Below are positions 37,325-48,072 of a stretch of DNA of 64,000 nt, piece after piece (within the stretch, counting starts at the first letter, position 1; each line of letters starts with the position of its first letter). The position numbers and the translations under genes are program-made. The notes beneath the pieces were generated by a model, which saw nothing but the letters and a program-made list of their open reading frames with translations, ran no database searches and was not told the DNA's origin. Origin of the DNA: Sanghuangporus weigelae (Eukaryota > Basidiomycota > Agaricomycetes > Hymenochaetales > Hymenochaetaceae); contig CP137322.1 in assembly GCA_033182465.1 (NCBI GenBank), forward strand, positions 806,001 to 870,000. Direction: 5' to 3'.

Positions 37325-38788
37325 GCGCACACCGCTATTCTGGGCGTCAGCGGTCGAGTATTGTACATACTTCACCAGTGTCCAACACACTGGTGTATCA
37401 GCTGCCCGAGTGACTCCAACAGCCACAAAGGGTGTATACGACTCGATTCGATCCTTCCGAGCGCTCCGCCATACCTTAGGACGTGCCCGAGACTTCGTAC
37501 ATATCTTGGCTCACCCCATTTCACCTTCCATTGCACATATGTCACATTCCAAGACCCCAAAGACCCACTAATACTGCGCGATAGGCGCCACGCCATATTT
37601 CATTGTCTATACTTTGTCACACTACCACTCGCCGACCTCTGCCTCAGTCACCCAAGCGGATATTGGCACTCCGAAGCCTGGGCCCAGACTCCTGAAGGGA
37701 CCCTAGGCCTTTTCATCAGCGTTTCACACTGCCAGGGACCGTTCCAACCTGTTTCGAGGTACCCAACGGTCACGTACCTTCATCCTAGACGTTCCACGAG
37801 GTGCGCTCCATTGTTCAGACTTTGCCGAAGTGGCCTCCGAGGTTCGGACTTCCGATCAGGGTTCGCTGATTGGTACATCCGTTTGATCACTCCATCCAGT
37901 TTGTTCACTGATTTGGGTGCGCGGTTCAGAGGACCCTTCCTGGACAGTTTTCATGTTGTTTCACAGTTCCTTGCAGTCCATCTGACCCTTATCGTGTCAG
38001 TTTCACACTCCTTGCTATGATTTCATCCTGTTTCACAGTTTCCTGTAGTTCACTAGACTTCTGTCTCGTCAGTTTCACGCTCCTTGTTGTAGTTTTATTA
38101 TGTTTCACCTCACGTCTCGTCACGATCCTACCCCAGTCCCAGATCAGTCATTTTGTACATGTTTTGGACCCCCATAGTTTATAAAACCCATCCAGATATC
38201 GTAGTTTTCAGATAGCAAATACCAGAGATCTGTTCAGCGCATGCATCTTCTGTTCCAAAAACTCTCAGACCATCCCAACTGACTCTGTCATTCATAGAAA
38301 GGCACAGTACCCACCTTGGGTGTCTCGTCTTCTTTGTCTAGACTAGTCCGGATGTCCCGGGGGTGACTCGGATACTCTCAGCTTGTCTTCTTTCTTCATC
38401 AACTCATCTCCGAGGTGATTAAGTCGCCGAAGTATTCACTCGGTTCACCACAGCACATCCGGATTGGTCTCCCTAGACGACCATTGAGTATCACATCTTG
38501 CCTATGTGTATTCGCTCCCCCTTTTCTTCCCTTTTTAGATTGTTCACACCGACCATTCCGGCCGGAGGTATCCTGACTATCCATGGTTTCCACAGAGTAG
38601 GCCGGAGTCTCGGTCTATCTCAGGGGAGTCTTCCGGATCACCCTTCTTTGTTTGGTTTCCCCAATTTGTTCTCGCTCGCTCCCTATAGGATCGAATGCCC
38701 TAGCCTGCTAGGATCGCACCTACAGACCTAGTCCGATCATCCACCCACCCTATCGATCTTACACCGGGGTCTGGACACGGACATCGAG
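37325..38788. other. Unique CACTA interior with a 70-bp-scale tandem repeat
   Basis: This is single-copy sequence between LTR units. At about 37958-38113, a ~72-bp unit containing tttcac.gttcctgtagt..(g)tcagtttcac is repeated twice and then partially. No coding family is recognised. The 242-codon frame at 37292-38020 has no motif and runs across the LTR fragment edge. Confidence 0.45.
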
Positions 38789-38861
38789 ATGAGCGAAACG
38801 AGCGATGGAGAGTACATGGGTGAGTCAACTACTCCTTGGCACGCTATTGCGATGACAGTCC

Positions 38862-39491
38862 ATGTACCTAGGTACTTTGGCCATTCTCTTTGATTATCAA
38901 ATTCTGAACGAGCTGCTAGAGCCATCTTATGTCTTTGTTACTCCGGACACGCCTCATGATCCTCCAAAGATTTGGAGGTCACTTGACAAGATGTTCTTCT
39001 GGAGGTCTATTCTGGTTCTTATTGCCTGGCTTCACCTGGTCTACCATCTCCCCCACAAAGCTTGCAACCTTTCTCTCCGCATTCTAAAGTCTATATTCAT
39101 CCTTCTTGGTGTCGTACCAGCTGGATGGAGTCCAATCCTCTCTCTGCAGACGACTTTTCACAAATTGGGTCTTAAAGACAAGTTTCTCATTATGTCTATG
39201 TGCCCTGGCTGTCGCCAAGTATTCCCTCAGGACTCCCCCAAAACCCTGAGATGTCCTGAATGCAAAATTACTCTATTCGAAGATTCAAAGCCTAAACTTA
39301 AGTATCCTTTTTATCCAATCTCTCAGCAGCTGGCAGAACTCATTATGCAACCTGGGTTTGAAGACCACATGGAATCTTGGCAGGAAAGCAAATATACAGA
39401 GGGAGAATACCGAAATATTAGTGATGGAATAATTTGGAACAGCCTTGAAGGGCCGGATGGCAAGTTATTTTTCGATCGCAGCCCTAACCGC
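38862..39491 (+). pseudogene. Tnp2-type (CACTA) transposase fragment
   Basis: An open frame encodes a cysteine pair cluster (MCPGCRQVFPQ...LRCPEC, two CxxC), then YPISQQLAELIMQPGFEDHMESW and ISDGIIWNSLEGPDGKLFF. This order (zinc-ribbon CxxC, pairwise helix, DG.IW....DG..FF) is the region just before the catalytic DDE domain in basidiomycete Tnp2 transposases. The frame is cut at 39491 by unit D (duplication CCGC), and the catalytic part is not found in the window. An upstream ATG at 38789 with a plausible donor at about 38819 may be the preceding exon. Confidence 0.7.
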
Positions 39492-40884
39492 TGTAGTGCG
39501 CCGCACTTGCCTGTACCGGTACGTCGGTACAGGCCCCTCAGTACTCTGTACAGTATACCATCGTGCGCCGACCGCTACACCTCCGCCGCTCCTTAAGACC
39601 TTCCAAACCGCCGCTCCTTGATTCGCGGCTCAACCAATACGTCCGCCGCCTCCCATCCTTCGAAGACTTCCCAAACCGAGTATGCTTGGCCAGCCGCACT
39701 TTCTGATACGCGGGCGCCTGGAACGTTGCAGCGGATGTATCGGCTACGGCGGTGGAAGGATATCGAACCGTATAGCCGATGGAATATTCGTCGGCTCCTG
39801 TTGATTGGCTTATCCGACGTCGGGTAGTGGTTTTACAAGGTCCCAGGTACCACGTTTCATGTTCATACTATGCTGCTTCGTGCGCCGAGTCCGATTGTCG
39901 GACGCGGCGGCCACTCGCGTATTCCCCTTTTAGTATTATTGCCTCCCCTGACGTTTCATATTCGTGTGGTGCGACCACTTAGCGATCCGAGCGCGCCCGA
40001 TGATGATGCGCCGCGCCAATCACCGCCAGCCCGATCAGCGCGCGCCCGTGTCTTGGCAGCTTCACGGTGCGCCCCGATCTTCGGGTCCGCACCGATTGCG
40101 CGCCTGTGACGTGCTGTCACTGTCGCCGCCTCTGTGACGCTCTTCCCCAGCATTCCCCAATATATATAGACCTCATGTATGTAGTGTTCAGAAGCAGTAG
40201 TTCAGAATAGATCTCAGTGCACTCCTCTCGTCTCTATTAGCCGTTTTGCTCTCTATCGCCTCCGCCGAAGACCGTGTGCCGACACAAGACGCTGCCCCCG
40301 TTTAAGGGAATAACAGGGGCATGTGCTCACTCGCCACTGTGCAAGTGATCGGCAGAGCTATCCCCTCTCCTGGGAATCGGCAGCGCCATCGCCCTCTTGA
40401 CAACCGGCGACACCGTCGCTCTCCTGGTAATCGGCGACACCGCCACTCTCCTGGGAATCGGCAACGCCATCGCCCTCTTGACAATCGGCGACACCGTCGC
40501 TCTCCTGGTAATCGGCGGCACCGTCGCTCTACTAGTAATCGCCGTCGCTCGCAGGACTCGACAGCGCCGTCGCTCTACTACTTATTCGCGACGCCGACAT
40601 CGTGACTCGTCGGCGACTCTGTCTCGTACATTATCGGCGGCGTCCCCTCTATACGCGGATCATACCATAGCCCTTACGATTGAGCTCTCCCCACGACTGA
40701 GCGCGTATCCCAATCGGCAGCAGTGTTTCCGGGTCAAATTGTCCGCCATGGCACCGAGCTGTCCGGGAGGTTTAGCCACGAGTTGGATCCCTTCTTACCT
40801 CTCCGATCTTTGACACAGCCGACGCCTCTCTGTGGTCAAACGCCGTCGCCTTCGCCGCTGCTTAAGAGGGTCTGATAGTCTACA
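39492..40884 (+). mobile_element. LTR-like unit D, right copy (solo LTR)
   Basis: The unit is 1393 bp, TGTAGTGCGCC...GTCTACA, flanked by perfect 4-bp duplications CCGC (39488-39491 and 40885-40888). A TATA box (aatatatatagacc, about 40160) precedes a probable R-U5. It is the inverted partner of 31402-32822, with the 27-bp minisatellite one unit shorter. Confidence 0.75.
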
Positions 40885-42200
40885 CCGCCGACTGCCTATT
40901 ACCACGGACTACCACTCTAACGCCGTCGACCAAGCAACCAGAGCAACCTCGATCAAAAGAAGTGATCAAACTTCTTAGAAGTCCAGAAGCACAACTACTA
41001 AAGCCTAAACGATAAAAGGCTAAAGGCTAATAAGGTTTATGGAGACCTCACTGGCATTTCAGCACTGTCAAGTCTGTGCACAAGTTTACATGGTCCTTTA
41101 TGAAGTATACTACATAGTATGCATGGCAACAGTTGGTACACGTGACTGTCACATCAAAACCAAGCGACACCTTCAAGATACAATGCATTCCAATCCACCA
41201 AACCCAGTAGTACCCAAGAAACGAGAGGAACTCACGATCACAACTCGAACCCCTTGAACTGCGAACCCGATAACCTGGAGAATGATTGGATGGTATAGAC
41301 CGGAGTTGCACACACCATGTCCAGCATCCACGATACAGGCAAACCTTTATTTACCGAGAGATGCGAACCTGGAGACCAATCAGTTACAACTCCTTATACA
41401 ATGAAGGATATGGCATTACATTCGAGACATACGATATGAAGGCAAAGCATGGCTAGTCACCAGAACCCAGCAGAACCCGCCAGCAGAGCTTATGCAGTTC
41501 ATGATATGCCTTGGACCATACTCTACACCGACCCGACACCTTAACACCGATGTGCGAGTTATGCTTACCCTCGCTGGACCTTGAGATGAATTCCGAAGAA
41601 TCACATACTGAGCAGCCTACATCGCTCCAAGAGCAAGGATGCCACTCAATGACGGCAATGACATCGTTATGGAGTACTGACAGTGGAGCATTCCATATCG
41701 GAGCACCACCTCTATTGTCTCAGTCAGCAACTCCACAGAATACTGTTATAGTGGAGACAATCTTACAAAGATTGGAGCAAAGTAGAGCGAAGCGCAGCAG
41801 GATGACAAAGGGACAGATGTAATGGTGGAGAAAAGTGGAGTAAAGTGGAGACAGGATGAGTAAGAAATAGGATGGAAAATGGAATATCTGGGAGCATAAA
41901 TAGCTGTAGGATTAGGCCCTCATTTCCCCATCTTTCGATCCTCTTAACACACTGGTGTAAAGCTTGCCCTACAGTGAGCTATTACTGTGTGCTTTGTACT
42001 ATCACGCCTCTTGGAAATCCCAATCTGCTTTACTATCACCTCGTATCTGAAAGCATCCATAACTCGGACCGCAACTAGGAAGGCTAGTAAGGGACCGCGT
42101 GGTACAGCCAGACGTGGGTAGATAAGATCACTTCTGCACAACACACCGCTGCTTAGGCAAAAGGATTGAACCGGTGTAACCCCGGGCCTACTCCCTAACA
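40885..42200 (+). repeat. B-type LTR-like repeat, copy 2
   Basis: It matches the B unit that surrounds the chromovirus (47460-48072, 60280-60820, 61281-61462) and ends with the same ctccctaaca. It preserves the empty sites of two insertions in the other copy: gaacccgcc (near 41468) where the chromovirus sits, and ggaaatccc (near 42015) where the 455-bp solo LTR sits. A TATA-like cataaatagc is at about 41896. Confidence 0.75.
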
Positions 42201-43262
42201 ATACTTCTACTGCACTCGAGACATCATTTGAGCATGTTTCCACCGATTCCAGCACATGTACTGTACTGCGGCGCCCTCCTAAAGCCCAGATCGATCTGCC
42301 GATGGCTCTCCGACACTCAGTCAGGTCTGCCGACAACTCCTACCCAGCACCAGGCACTATAGGACACATCCCTCAGTGACTACAGGTTGCCGATCTTATG
42401 ATTTACCATATATACAGCTTTGTGGCGACTCTAGATGCCTCCGGGTCGGCCCCCCATGGCGCTGATCAATGCGGCGGACATTTAGACATCCTCAGGTACC
42501 TTCGCTGACGCCTCCTACAGCTTACCAAGCAGTCCCCCATTGCCTAGTGAGCTACATATAGTCATATGTGCTTATATGGCTCATTACGATGTATCTGGCG
42601 CTGATCCAGCAGTCCCCCGCAGCACCACCGCTCCGGCCACTCATATTAGTCACTAGGGATCGCCTACACTCTGTATTGAGTGCCGCCGACGCATCGGACA
42701 CCTCAGGAACACTGACTGATGCGCCCCTTGTCTCATATACACGATATTAGCCTCTGATCATCGGCTCCGATGTTTCCCAACTTCCCCCTGATGCGGCGGC
42801 CCCCATGAGACCATGTATGGAAGGTAGGCATGTGGTACATTGGCGTGCCAAGCCCCCGACTCGCGCCGCCGAGCCCAACTCCGCTGGCGCCTGTATTATT
42901 GCAGATGCTCGATATTTCATGCTATTGGATGCCCCCCTCACATTGCCGCTCTCAGATTTCACCTGGGCGCTCCGGCAGTGGCCCTTGGCAACCCAGATGA
43001 CTCAGGAGATGTTGTCAGACAGTAGGACATGTCGGCGACAGCAGCAGAGTATATATAGAGCTTATATTAGGTTGGTAGAAGGAGACAATCATCTGAGAGA
43101 GCATGTACCAGACCGAGCGCCGGAGTTTGAGATATCCCTTGACTATATACCATCCTCGACATCTCCTGTTGCTTGATTCATTATTCTACTTGCCTTCGCC
43201 ACCTCTGATACGCCTCGGCCGCTCTGACATTCAGCGAGTGTGTAGAAGCTTGGGATTTAACC

Positions 43263-44801
43263 TGTTAGGACCAGTGTTTTTAGACGAGGTGGTCAGTCTA
43301 AGCGTACCGGAACAAGTCCCTGCTTATTCCTTCTGATGATAATTGATTGGAGATGGAACGAAGGTTATAGATGTACTACTTTAGAAGCGAGCGATAGGCT
43401 CAAGCTTGACCTCAGTAGTAGAACAGGGTTTCAATCAAAGGGTACAGTTTTCGATTGAGAGTACAAAATAATTTTGCTGAGGGACAATGCCCCGCTCAGC
43501 TGGCCCTTAAATAACCTATTTACTAAATAGTACCGACTACCTATTACTACCGACTATAGCCTTGCTATTGGTCTAGACAATATGTTTTCTCTGACACCAG
43601 TACTCTACTCTGGTGCCAACACCGATACTTTCCTCTAGTGTTGAATCACAATATTTCTACCATATTAGGAGGGTTTGTTTGAGTCCTACTACCCCGATGC
43701 TTCGAGAAGCTTCTTCCGTGCTTCCTCCGATCTACAATCGTTATCACATGTTAATCTCTCCTTATCTTTACCCCGCGATCCTTCTCCGTTCCCAGACGGG
43801 TTCCCATGATAGTTGCCAAACTATCGCTTCTCTGGCGCTCCGTTCCCGGGCCGAGCTTCTGCCGCTTAATCCTCGATCATGGGGGAGATAGTGATATCAG
43901 GGTTAGAGATCGGCAGAGCTTGCCGATCTTCTCCCGGCGCATGAGTGTACTCCGCTACACTCCTTCTGTGCCTCGCCGCGACTTCGATGTCCGATAGTTG
44001 TAGTCCTGGGCCCGTGGTTAGCCGTAGCCTCTGTCCAAAGTGCTCGCGGCCATTCCACTCGTCAACTGTAATTACCCCTGGCTCTGACGCTCGCCAAGCC
44101 TGCATCAAGCGTTCTATCGCTTCTTCCGTAAGATGTTCAATGTCCAAAGGTGGCCGCTTGTAAACTGGCCAATCTACTTCCACTGCCGTGTGACTGCACA
44201 AGGTCTGGTGCCGATGCTGATTGATCCAAGCTCGCACGCCGACCTTCAGTGCATAGACATCCCTATCGCTAAGCCATATGGATACCTCATGGTCGTATGC
44301 ACTCATTCCGTGGTTCGGTAATGGTTGGTCTTCTGTTCGTTCCGAGGGTCCGGGCTTATGCCGAATCTTGACATCGGCTGCTTCCCTTGACACTAACCGT
44401 TCCGTGAAGTTCTTCATGAGCCATTCCGCAAGTACCCAGCTTCGTTGGTAGGCCAAGTAACAATTGGCGCACACCAAGCTCTCATGTACAAATCTTCTAG
44501 TTGCACCACGCCGATAATGTCTTCGTTGCAGGAGTTCCGTATACCTTGCGACATTCCTTTCTTCCATCGCCACCAGACTGCGTTCCGGCGGTGGAGTATG
44601 TCCAATGTGCATATTAGTTAGTCCTAATTGCAAATCATTAGAGTCCTCCGTGTCTTCTCCAGACGATCCGTGGTTTGCTACTCTTGAGTCGCCACCACTG
44701 TTCTGCCGTAGTAGCCTTTCGAAATAGTCTTGATTTGGCATCGCAACTCGGTGTGTAAAATTTAGCCCACGCCGTATTAGATAACCACAATTTTCGTAAC
44801 A
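43263..44801 (-). mobile_element. Solo LTR of the 12.2-kb chromovirus
   Basis: The 1539 bp run TGTTAGGACC...TTTCGTAACA and are about 99% identical to the LTRs at 48073 and 58736. They are flanked by perfect 5-bp duplications TAACC (43258-43262 and 44802-44806). The uninserted site is present in C copy 2 near 36628. The strand is given in the sense of the element's transcription. Confidence 0.9.
43866..44741 (-). CDS. LTR-encoded ORF, solo-LTR copy
   Basis: An uninterrupted frame of 291 codons from the ATG at 44741. It is the same protein as in the two LTRs of the complete element, with three amino-acid differences. The content is a charged, helical protein with VCANCYLAY (one CxxC) and conserved-looking stretches EVSIWLSDRDVYALKVGVRAW and TVDEWNGREHF. 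I recognise no family. In this solo copy no element promoter precedes it. Confidence 0.45.
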   Translation of the reverse strand: MPNQDYFERLLRQNSGGDSRVANHGSSGEDTEDSNDLQLGLTNMHIGHTPPPERSLVAMEERNVARYTELLQRRHYRRGATRRFVHESLVCANCYLAYQRSWVLAEWLMKNFTERLVSREAADVKIRHKPGPSERTEDQPLPNHGMSAYDHEVSIWLSDRDVYALKVGVRAWINQHRHQTLCSHTAVEVDWPVYKRPPLDIEHLTEEAIERLMQAWRASEPGVITVDEWNGREHFGQRLRLTTGPGLQLSDIEVAARHRRSVAEYTHAPGEDRQALPISNPDITISPMIED

Positions 44802-45410
44802 TAACCCTGAGCTTCCTCCACCCCTCTTGTACCTCGTCGGCACCCCTCTATCTGACGTCGGCGACCCTTTGGCGACCCAGGCTTCCTATCAGACTCCTCT
44901 GCAGCACCCTTTCCAGCCTTTCACTCCAGTTTATTCCATATATTGATCTTATACGGTCTTTTCCTTTCATCTATCGTGTTTATGCTACTTTGGCGGATTC
45001 GTGCAGCCTCCCCCTCATTCCTGCTTGCCCTATTTGACGTCGGCGGCTATCCAGCGATACAGGCATCATACCAGACGACCCAGCGGTGCCTTCTCCACCC
45101 ACTTACTCTAGTTCAGCCCTTATATTCATCTCATATGGTCCTGCCAACCCTGTGTCCAAGTTTCCAGTACGTCGGCAGCCTCCTGTGATCCCCCCTCTTG
45201 AGCGGCGGCCCTATTAGCCTATCCCTTTCATACTTCGGCATCCCTACACCCCTCCATCATGTCTCCGACGGTTCCTGGCATCTGCTAGGTAGTGGGGATT
45301 TAGAGTCTGATAGCGTCGGCATCTCGTTTTCGGAGGTTTCTTCATACGTTCAGCACCCTTAGTAGGACGGACATTGGTAGCACCTTCAGAGACACACACC
45401 ACCCACTACA

Positions 45411-45802
45411 GCGCTACACCAGTCCAGCTCATCTCCAGCGCTACCATCTTCACTCCATGTGTACATGTCATCATTCATATCCAGAAGAGTGTGATCAAAC
45501 ATTCCATAGTCGTTGTCCACAGCAGCAGCAGCAGGCTATTGTTGATGTTGCATTTGTTGCTGTTGCTGCTGTTGTTGATCCCCAGGTGGGCGAGGTCTTG
45601 AGAACGGTTGAGCTATGTATGACGTATTGATTCTTCAAGGTTCTGTCTGCTGGGCAGAGAGGTCAGTCTGTGCATGTTGTTTCTTCTCATAGTAAGGCTG
45701 TAGTCGATCCTTTCCGTTTGTTCCTGCAAGACACCACTGGCACTTACAAATTGTCTTGCGTTTCTGATACTTATACTTGTTATTTTTCTTTTCTGGGGGC
45801 AT
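45411..45802 (-). pseudogene. N-terminal Tnp2 transposase piece
   Basis: From the ATG at 45802 the frame reads MPPEKKNNKYKYQKRK, then CKCQWCLAGTNGKD, the typical start of basidiomycete Tnp2 transposases (basic leader plus CxCxxC). A probable intron follows, then a Gln-run region and an acidic stretch (DYGMFDHTLLDMNDDMYTW) that ends where unit C is inserted. It is on the opposite strand from the other transposase fragment at 38862-39491. Confidence 0.6.
45520..45578. repeat. CAG/GTT trinucleotide-rich tract
   Basis: A run of cagcagcagcagcag is followed by imperfect gttgctgtt units. On the minus strand it encodes a Gln-rich stretch within the Tnp2 piece. Confidence 0.7.
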
Positions 45803-46264
45803 GTTGAGTGAGAACATGTTCAGATTGGCAGAAGACGCGTAATTGTCAAAGTGATGAAGTACGAGGGTCAGATGCGTCTCGATTTTCATAAAGTTAAAGC
45901 TATCTTATCTACATGATTGATGCACATCTAATTGGACAGGTTATGTCACCTACACGGACCCGACTATCTCCCCTCCACAACCAGGTGACCTACATAAATC
46001 TAAGTTATTCTACACAGGTCTAGACGTGCTGTCTGTGTTACATCATGTACCTCAAAACATCTATATTTACTATTTGTGAACTACTCGGATCTAAACCAGA
46101 AAATTTAGCTTATATAGGTCGAAATCTGTGTATATTTGTTTTATCTAAGGTACATTGGACTACACAGGGGCATGCTAGGGACCCCCAATATGCAGTGATT
46201 GCCGGTGGCAGTATCCAAGGAACTATAGTAACTTAAGGTAAGTAACTCGACAGCGTCAATATCC

Positions 46265-46578
46265 TTACTTCCTCCGAACAAGCTTCAATGGCATCTCCTT
46301 CACTGTCATACTCACTCTCAACGACGGATTAAGTACTCTAGCCTTCCATTCTTCCTTCGTCTCCCCATCCCTCAGCACGACCTCCACACGCCACTCTCTC
46401 AATAAAAGCATCAAGAAAGCAACAGCTTCAACTTTGGCGAATTTGTGTCCTAGGCATGTACGAGGACCAAAGGAGAATCCGACAAAGCCTTCGAGGGAAC
46501 TTGCAGGTGAGGATGCGGAGACCTCGTTGGCTGCTGTGTCCTTCGTAATTGACGGCGATTTAGACTCCCCGAGACTTA
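46265..46578 (-). pseudogene. Cytochrome P450 copy 3, 3' end
   Basis: The last ~100 codons are nearly identical to the intact gene. They include the heme loop FSFGPRTCLG and end at MPLKLVRRK. The fragment breaks at the TA where the foldback element begins. The 3' flank (46201-46264) also matches the intact gene's flank at 25222-25285. The 5' part of this copy is at 61848-62543. Confidence 0.9.
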
Positions 46579-46961
46579 CAGCTAGTTGCAAAATTGTTGG
46601 CAATCATGTGATTTCACCACTTTTCTCGCCATGAGAGCCTCAAAATACAGATAAAATCATATCTCACCCAAATCTCAATGGTTTCACATCATCTAAGTTG
46701 CTTAATTCATCTTTTTGAAAGGGCTTTTGTTTAGGAAAAACGATCGAAAAAATAGAGCAAAAAAGGACCCCAAAATGGCGAAAATATTGTTTTTTGCCTC
46801 TTCCTTGCATGTGCATTTTTTTCTGTGATCCCTGCTGGCCCAGCACCTCCCCAAAGCTATCCAGAATGATAATATGATTATAAAATGAACTTACAGACTG
46901 AGTTTGAGTTGAATTGTGTACCAGAATGTGCTGCTTTGAGCCATGCCTGAATCACTCAAAA

Positions 46962-47279
46962 CTCATCATTTCCCCCTAGCCTCCCAGGCTCCAGGAAAAA
47001 TTCTTACAGGCCAGATTCATGCATGTAAATTCATTTTAGGTGTAATAGACTAGGTTTGTGCACTAGCTAGGGCCTTAGCATCCACTGGTGAGCTGGGCTG
47101 AACAAGTGTTTCTAGTTGTATGCACTATTCTAGACAGCATCTCCCCAGCTCACCAGTGGATGCTGAGGCCCTAGCTAGTGCACAAACCTAGTCTATTACA
47201 CCTAAAATGAATTTACATGCCTGAATCTGGCCTGTAAGAATTTTTCCTACAGCCTGGGAGGCTAGGGGGTGATGATGAG
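46962..47279. repeat. 318-bp hairpin at the foldback centre
   Basis: Inverted arms of about 135 bp (from ctcatcatttcccccta to tagggggtgatgatgag) enclose a loop of about 45 nt (47098-47142). Mismatches are few. Transcription in either direction would give a long double-stranded stem. Confidence 0.9.
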
Positions 47280-48072
47280 TTTTGTAAAAGAATCTGCTCA
47301 AAATCTCGCATCAGGATCGACACAATCAACAGATCTACACGATCATCTTTTCAAACGCAACCAGTAACCAAGCCAGCTATCACAGGCCCAAGCAATTGAG
47401 CGGCCTAGGCAACAGTAACCCGTTACCACCCGAGCGCTAGAAGCACCGAAGCAGATACGTAATCCCGCTAACAGCTAACACCGCCGACCGTCTATTACCG
47501 CGGACTACCACTTTAATGCTGCCAACCAAGCAACCAGAGCAACCTTGATCAAAGAAGCGATCAAACTTCTTAGAAGTCCAGAAACGCAACTTCTAAAGCC
47601 TAAACGCTAAAAGGCTAAAGGCTAATAAGGTTTATGGAGACCTCACTGGCATTTCAGCACTGTCAAGTCTGTGCACAAGTTTACATAGTCCTTTATGAAG
47701 TATACTACATAGTATGCACATCAACAGTTGGTACACATGACTGTCACATCAAAACCGAGCGACACCTTCAAGATACAATGCATTCCAATCCACCAAACCC
47801 AGTAGTACCCAAGAAACGAGAGGAACTCACGATCACAATTTGAACCCCTTGAACTGCGAACCCAATAACCTGAAGAATGATTGGATGGTATAGACCAGAG
47901 TTGCACACACCATGTCCAGCATCCACGATACAGGCAAACCTTTATTTACCGAGAGATGCGAACCTGGAGACCAATCAGTTACAACTCCTTATACAATGAA
48001 GGATATGGCATTACATTCGAGACATACGATATGAAGGCAAAGCATGGCTAGTCACCAGAACCCAGCAGAACC

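Larger units (their letters stand above)
42201..45410 (+). mobile_element. LTR-like unit C, copy 3 (5'-truncated, with nested LTR)
   Basis: It matches unit C from about 100 bp inside its start to its end (acccactaca at 45410). B copy 2 abuts its left edge, and a 1539-bp solo LTR is inserted at 43263-44801. The right flank is GCGC. It is more diverged than the inverted C pair. Confidence 0.7.
28952..46197. mobile_element. CACTA (EnSpm/Tnp2)-type DNA transposon, 17.2 kb, riddled with insertions
   Basis: The pre-insertion sequence is visible at 25206-25240 (ttactattgccagtggcag). In the duplicate, this is split after ATT (28949-28951) and resumes with ATT (46198-46200), so there is a 3-bp target duplication. 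The ends are AACTGCGTAT on the left and ATATGCAGTG on the right, i.e. CACTGC.TAT inverted repeats with the first left base changed. CACTA elements have CACTN ends and 3-bp duplications. Both ends carry subterminal GTGTAGAT/CTACAC-like motifs in both orientations. Inside are Tnp2-like transposase pieces and a passenger ORF. Most of the length is later LTR insertions. Confidence 0.7.
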
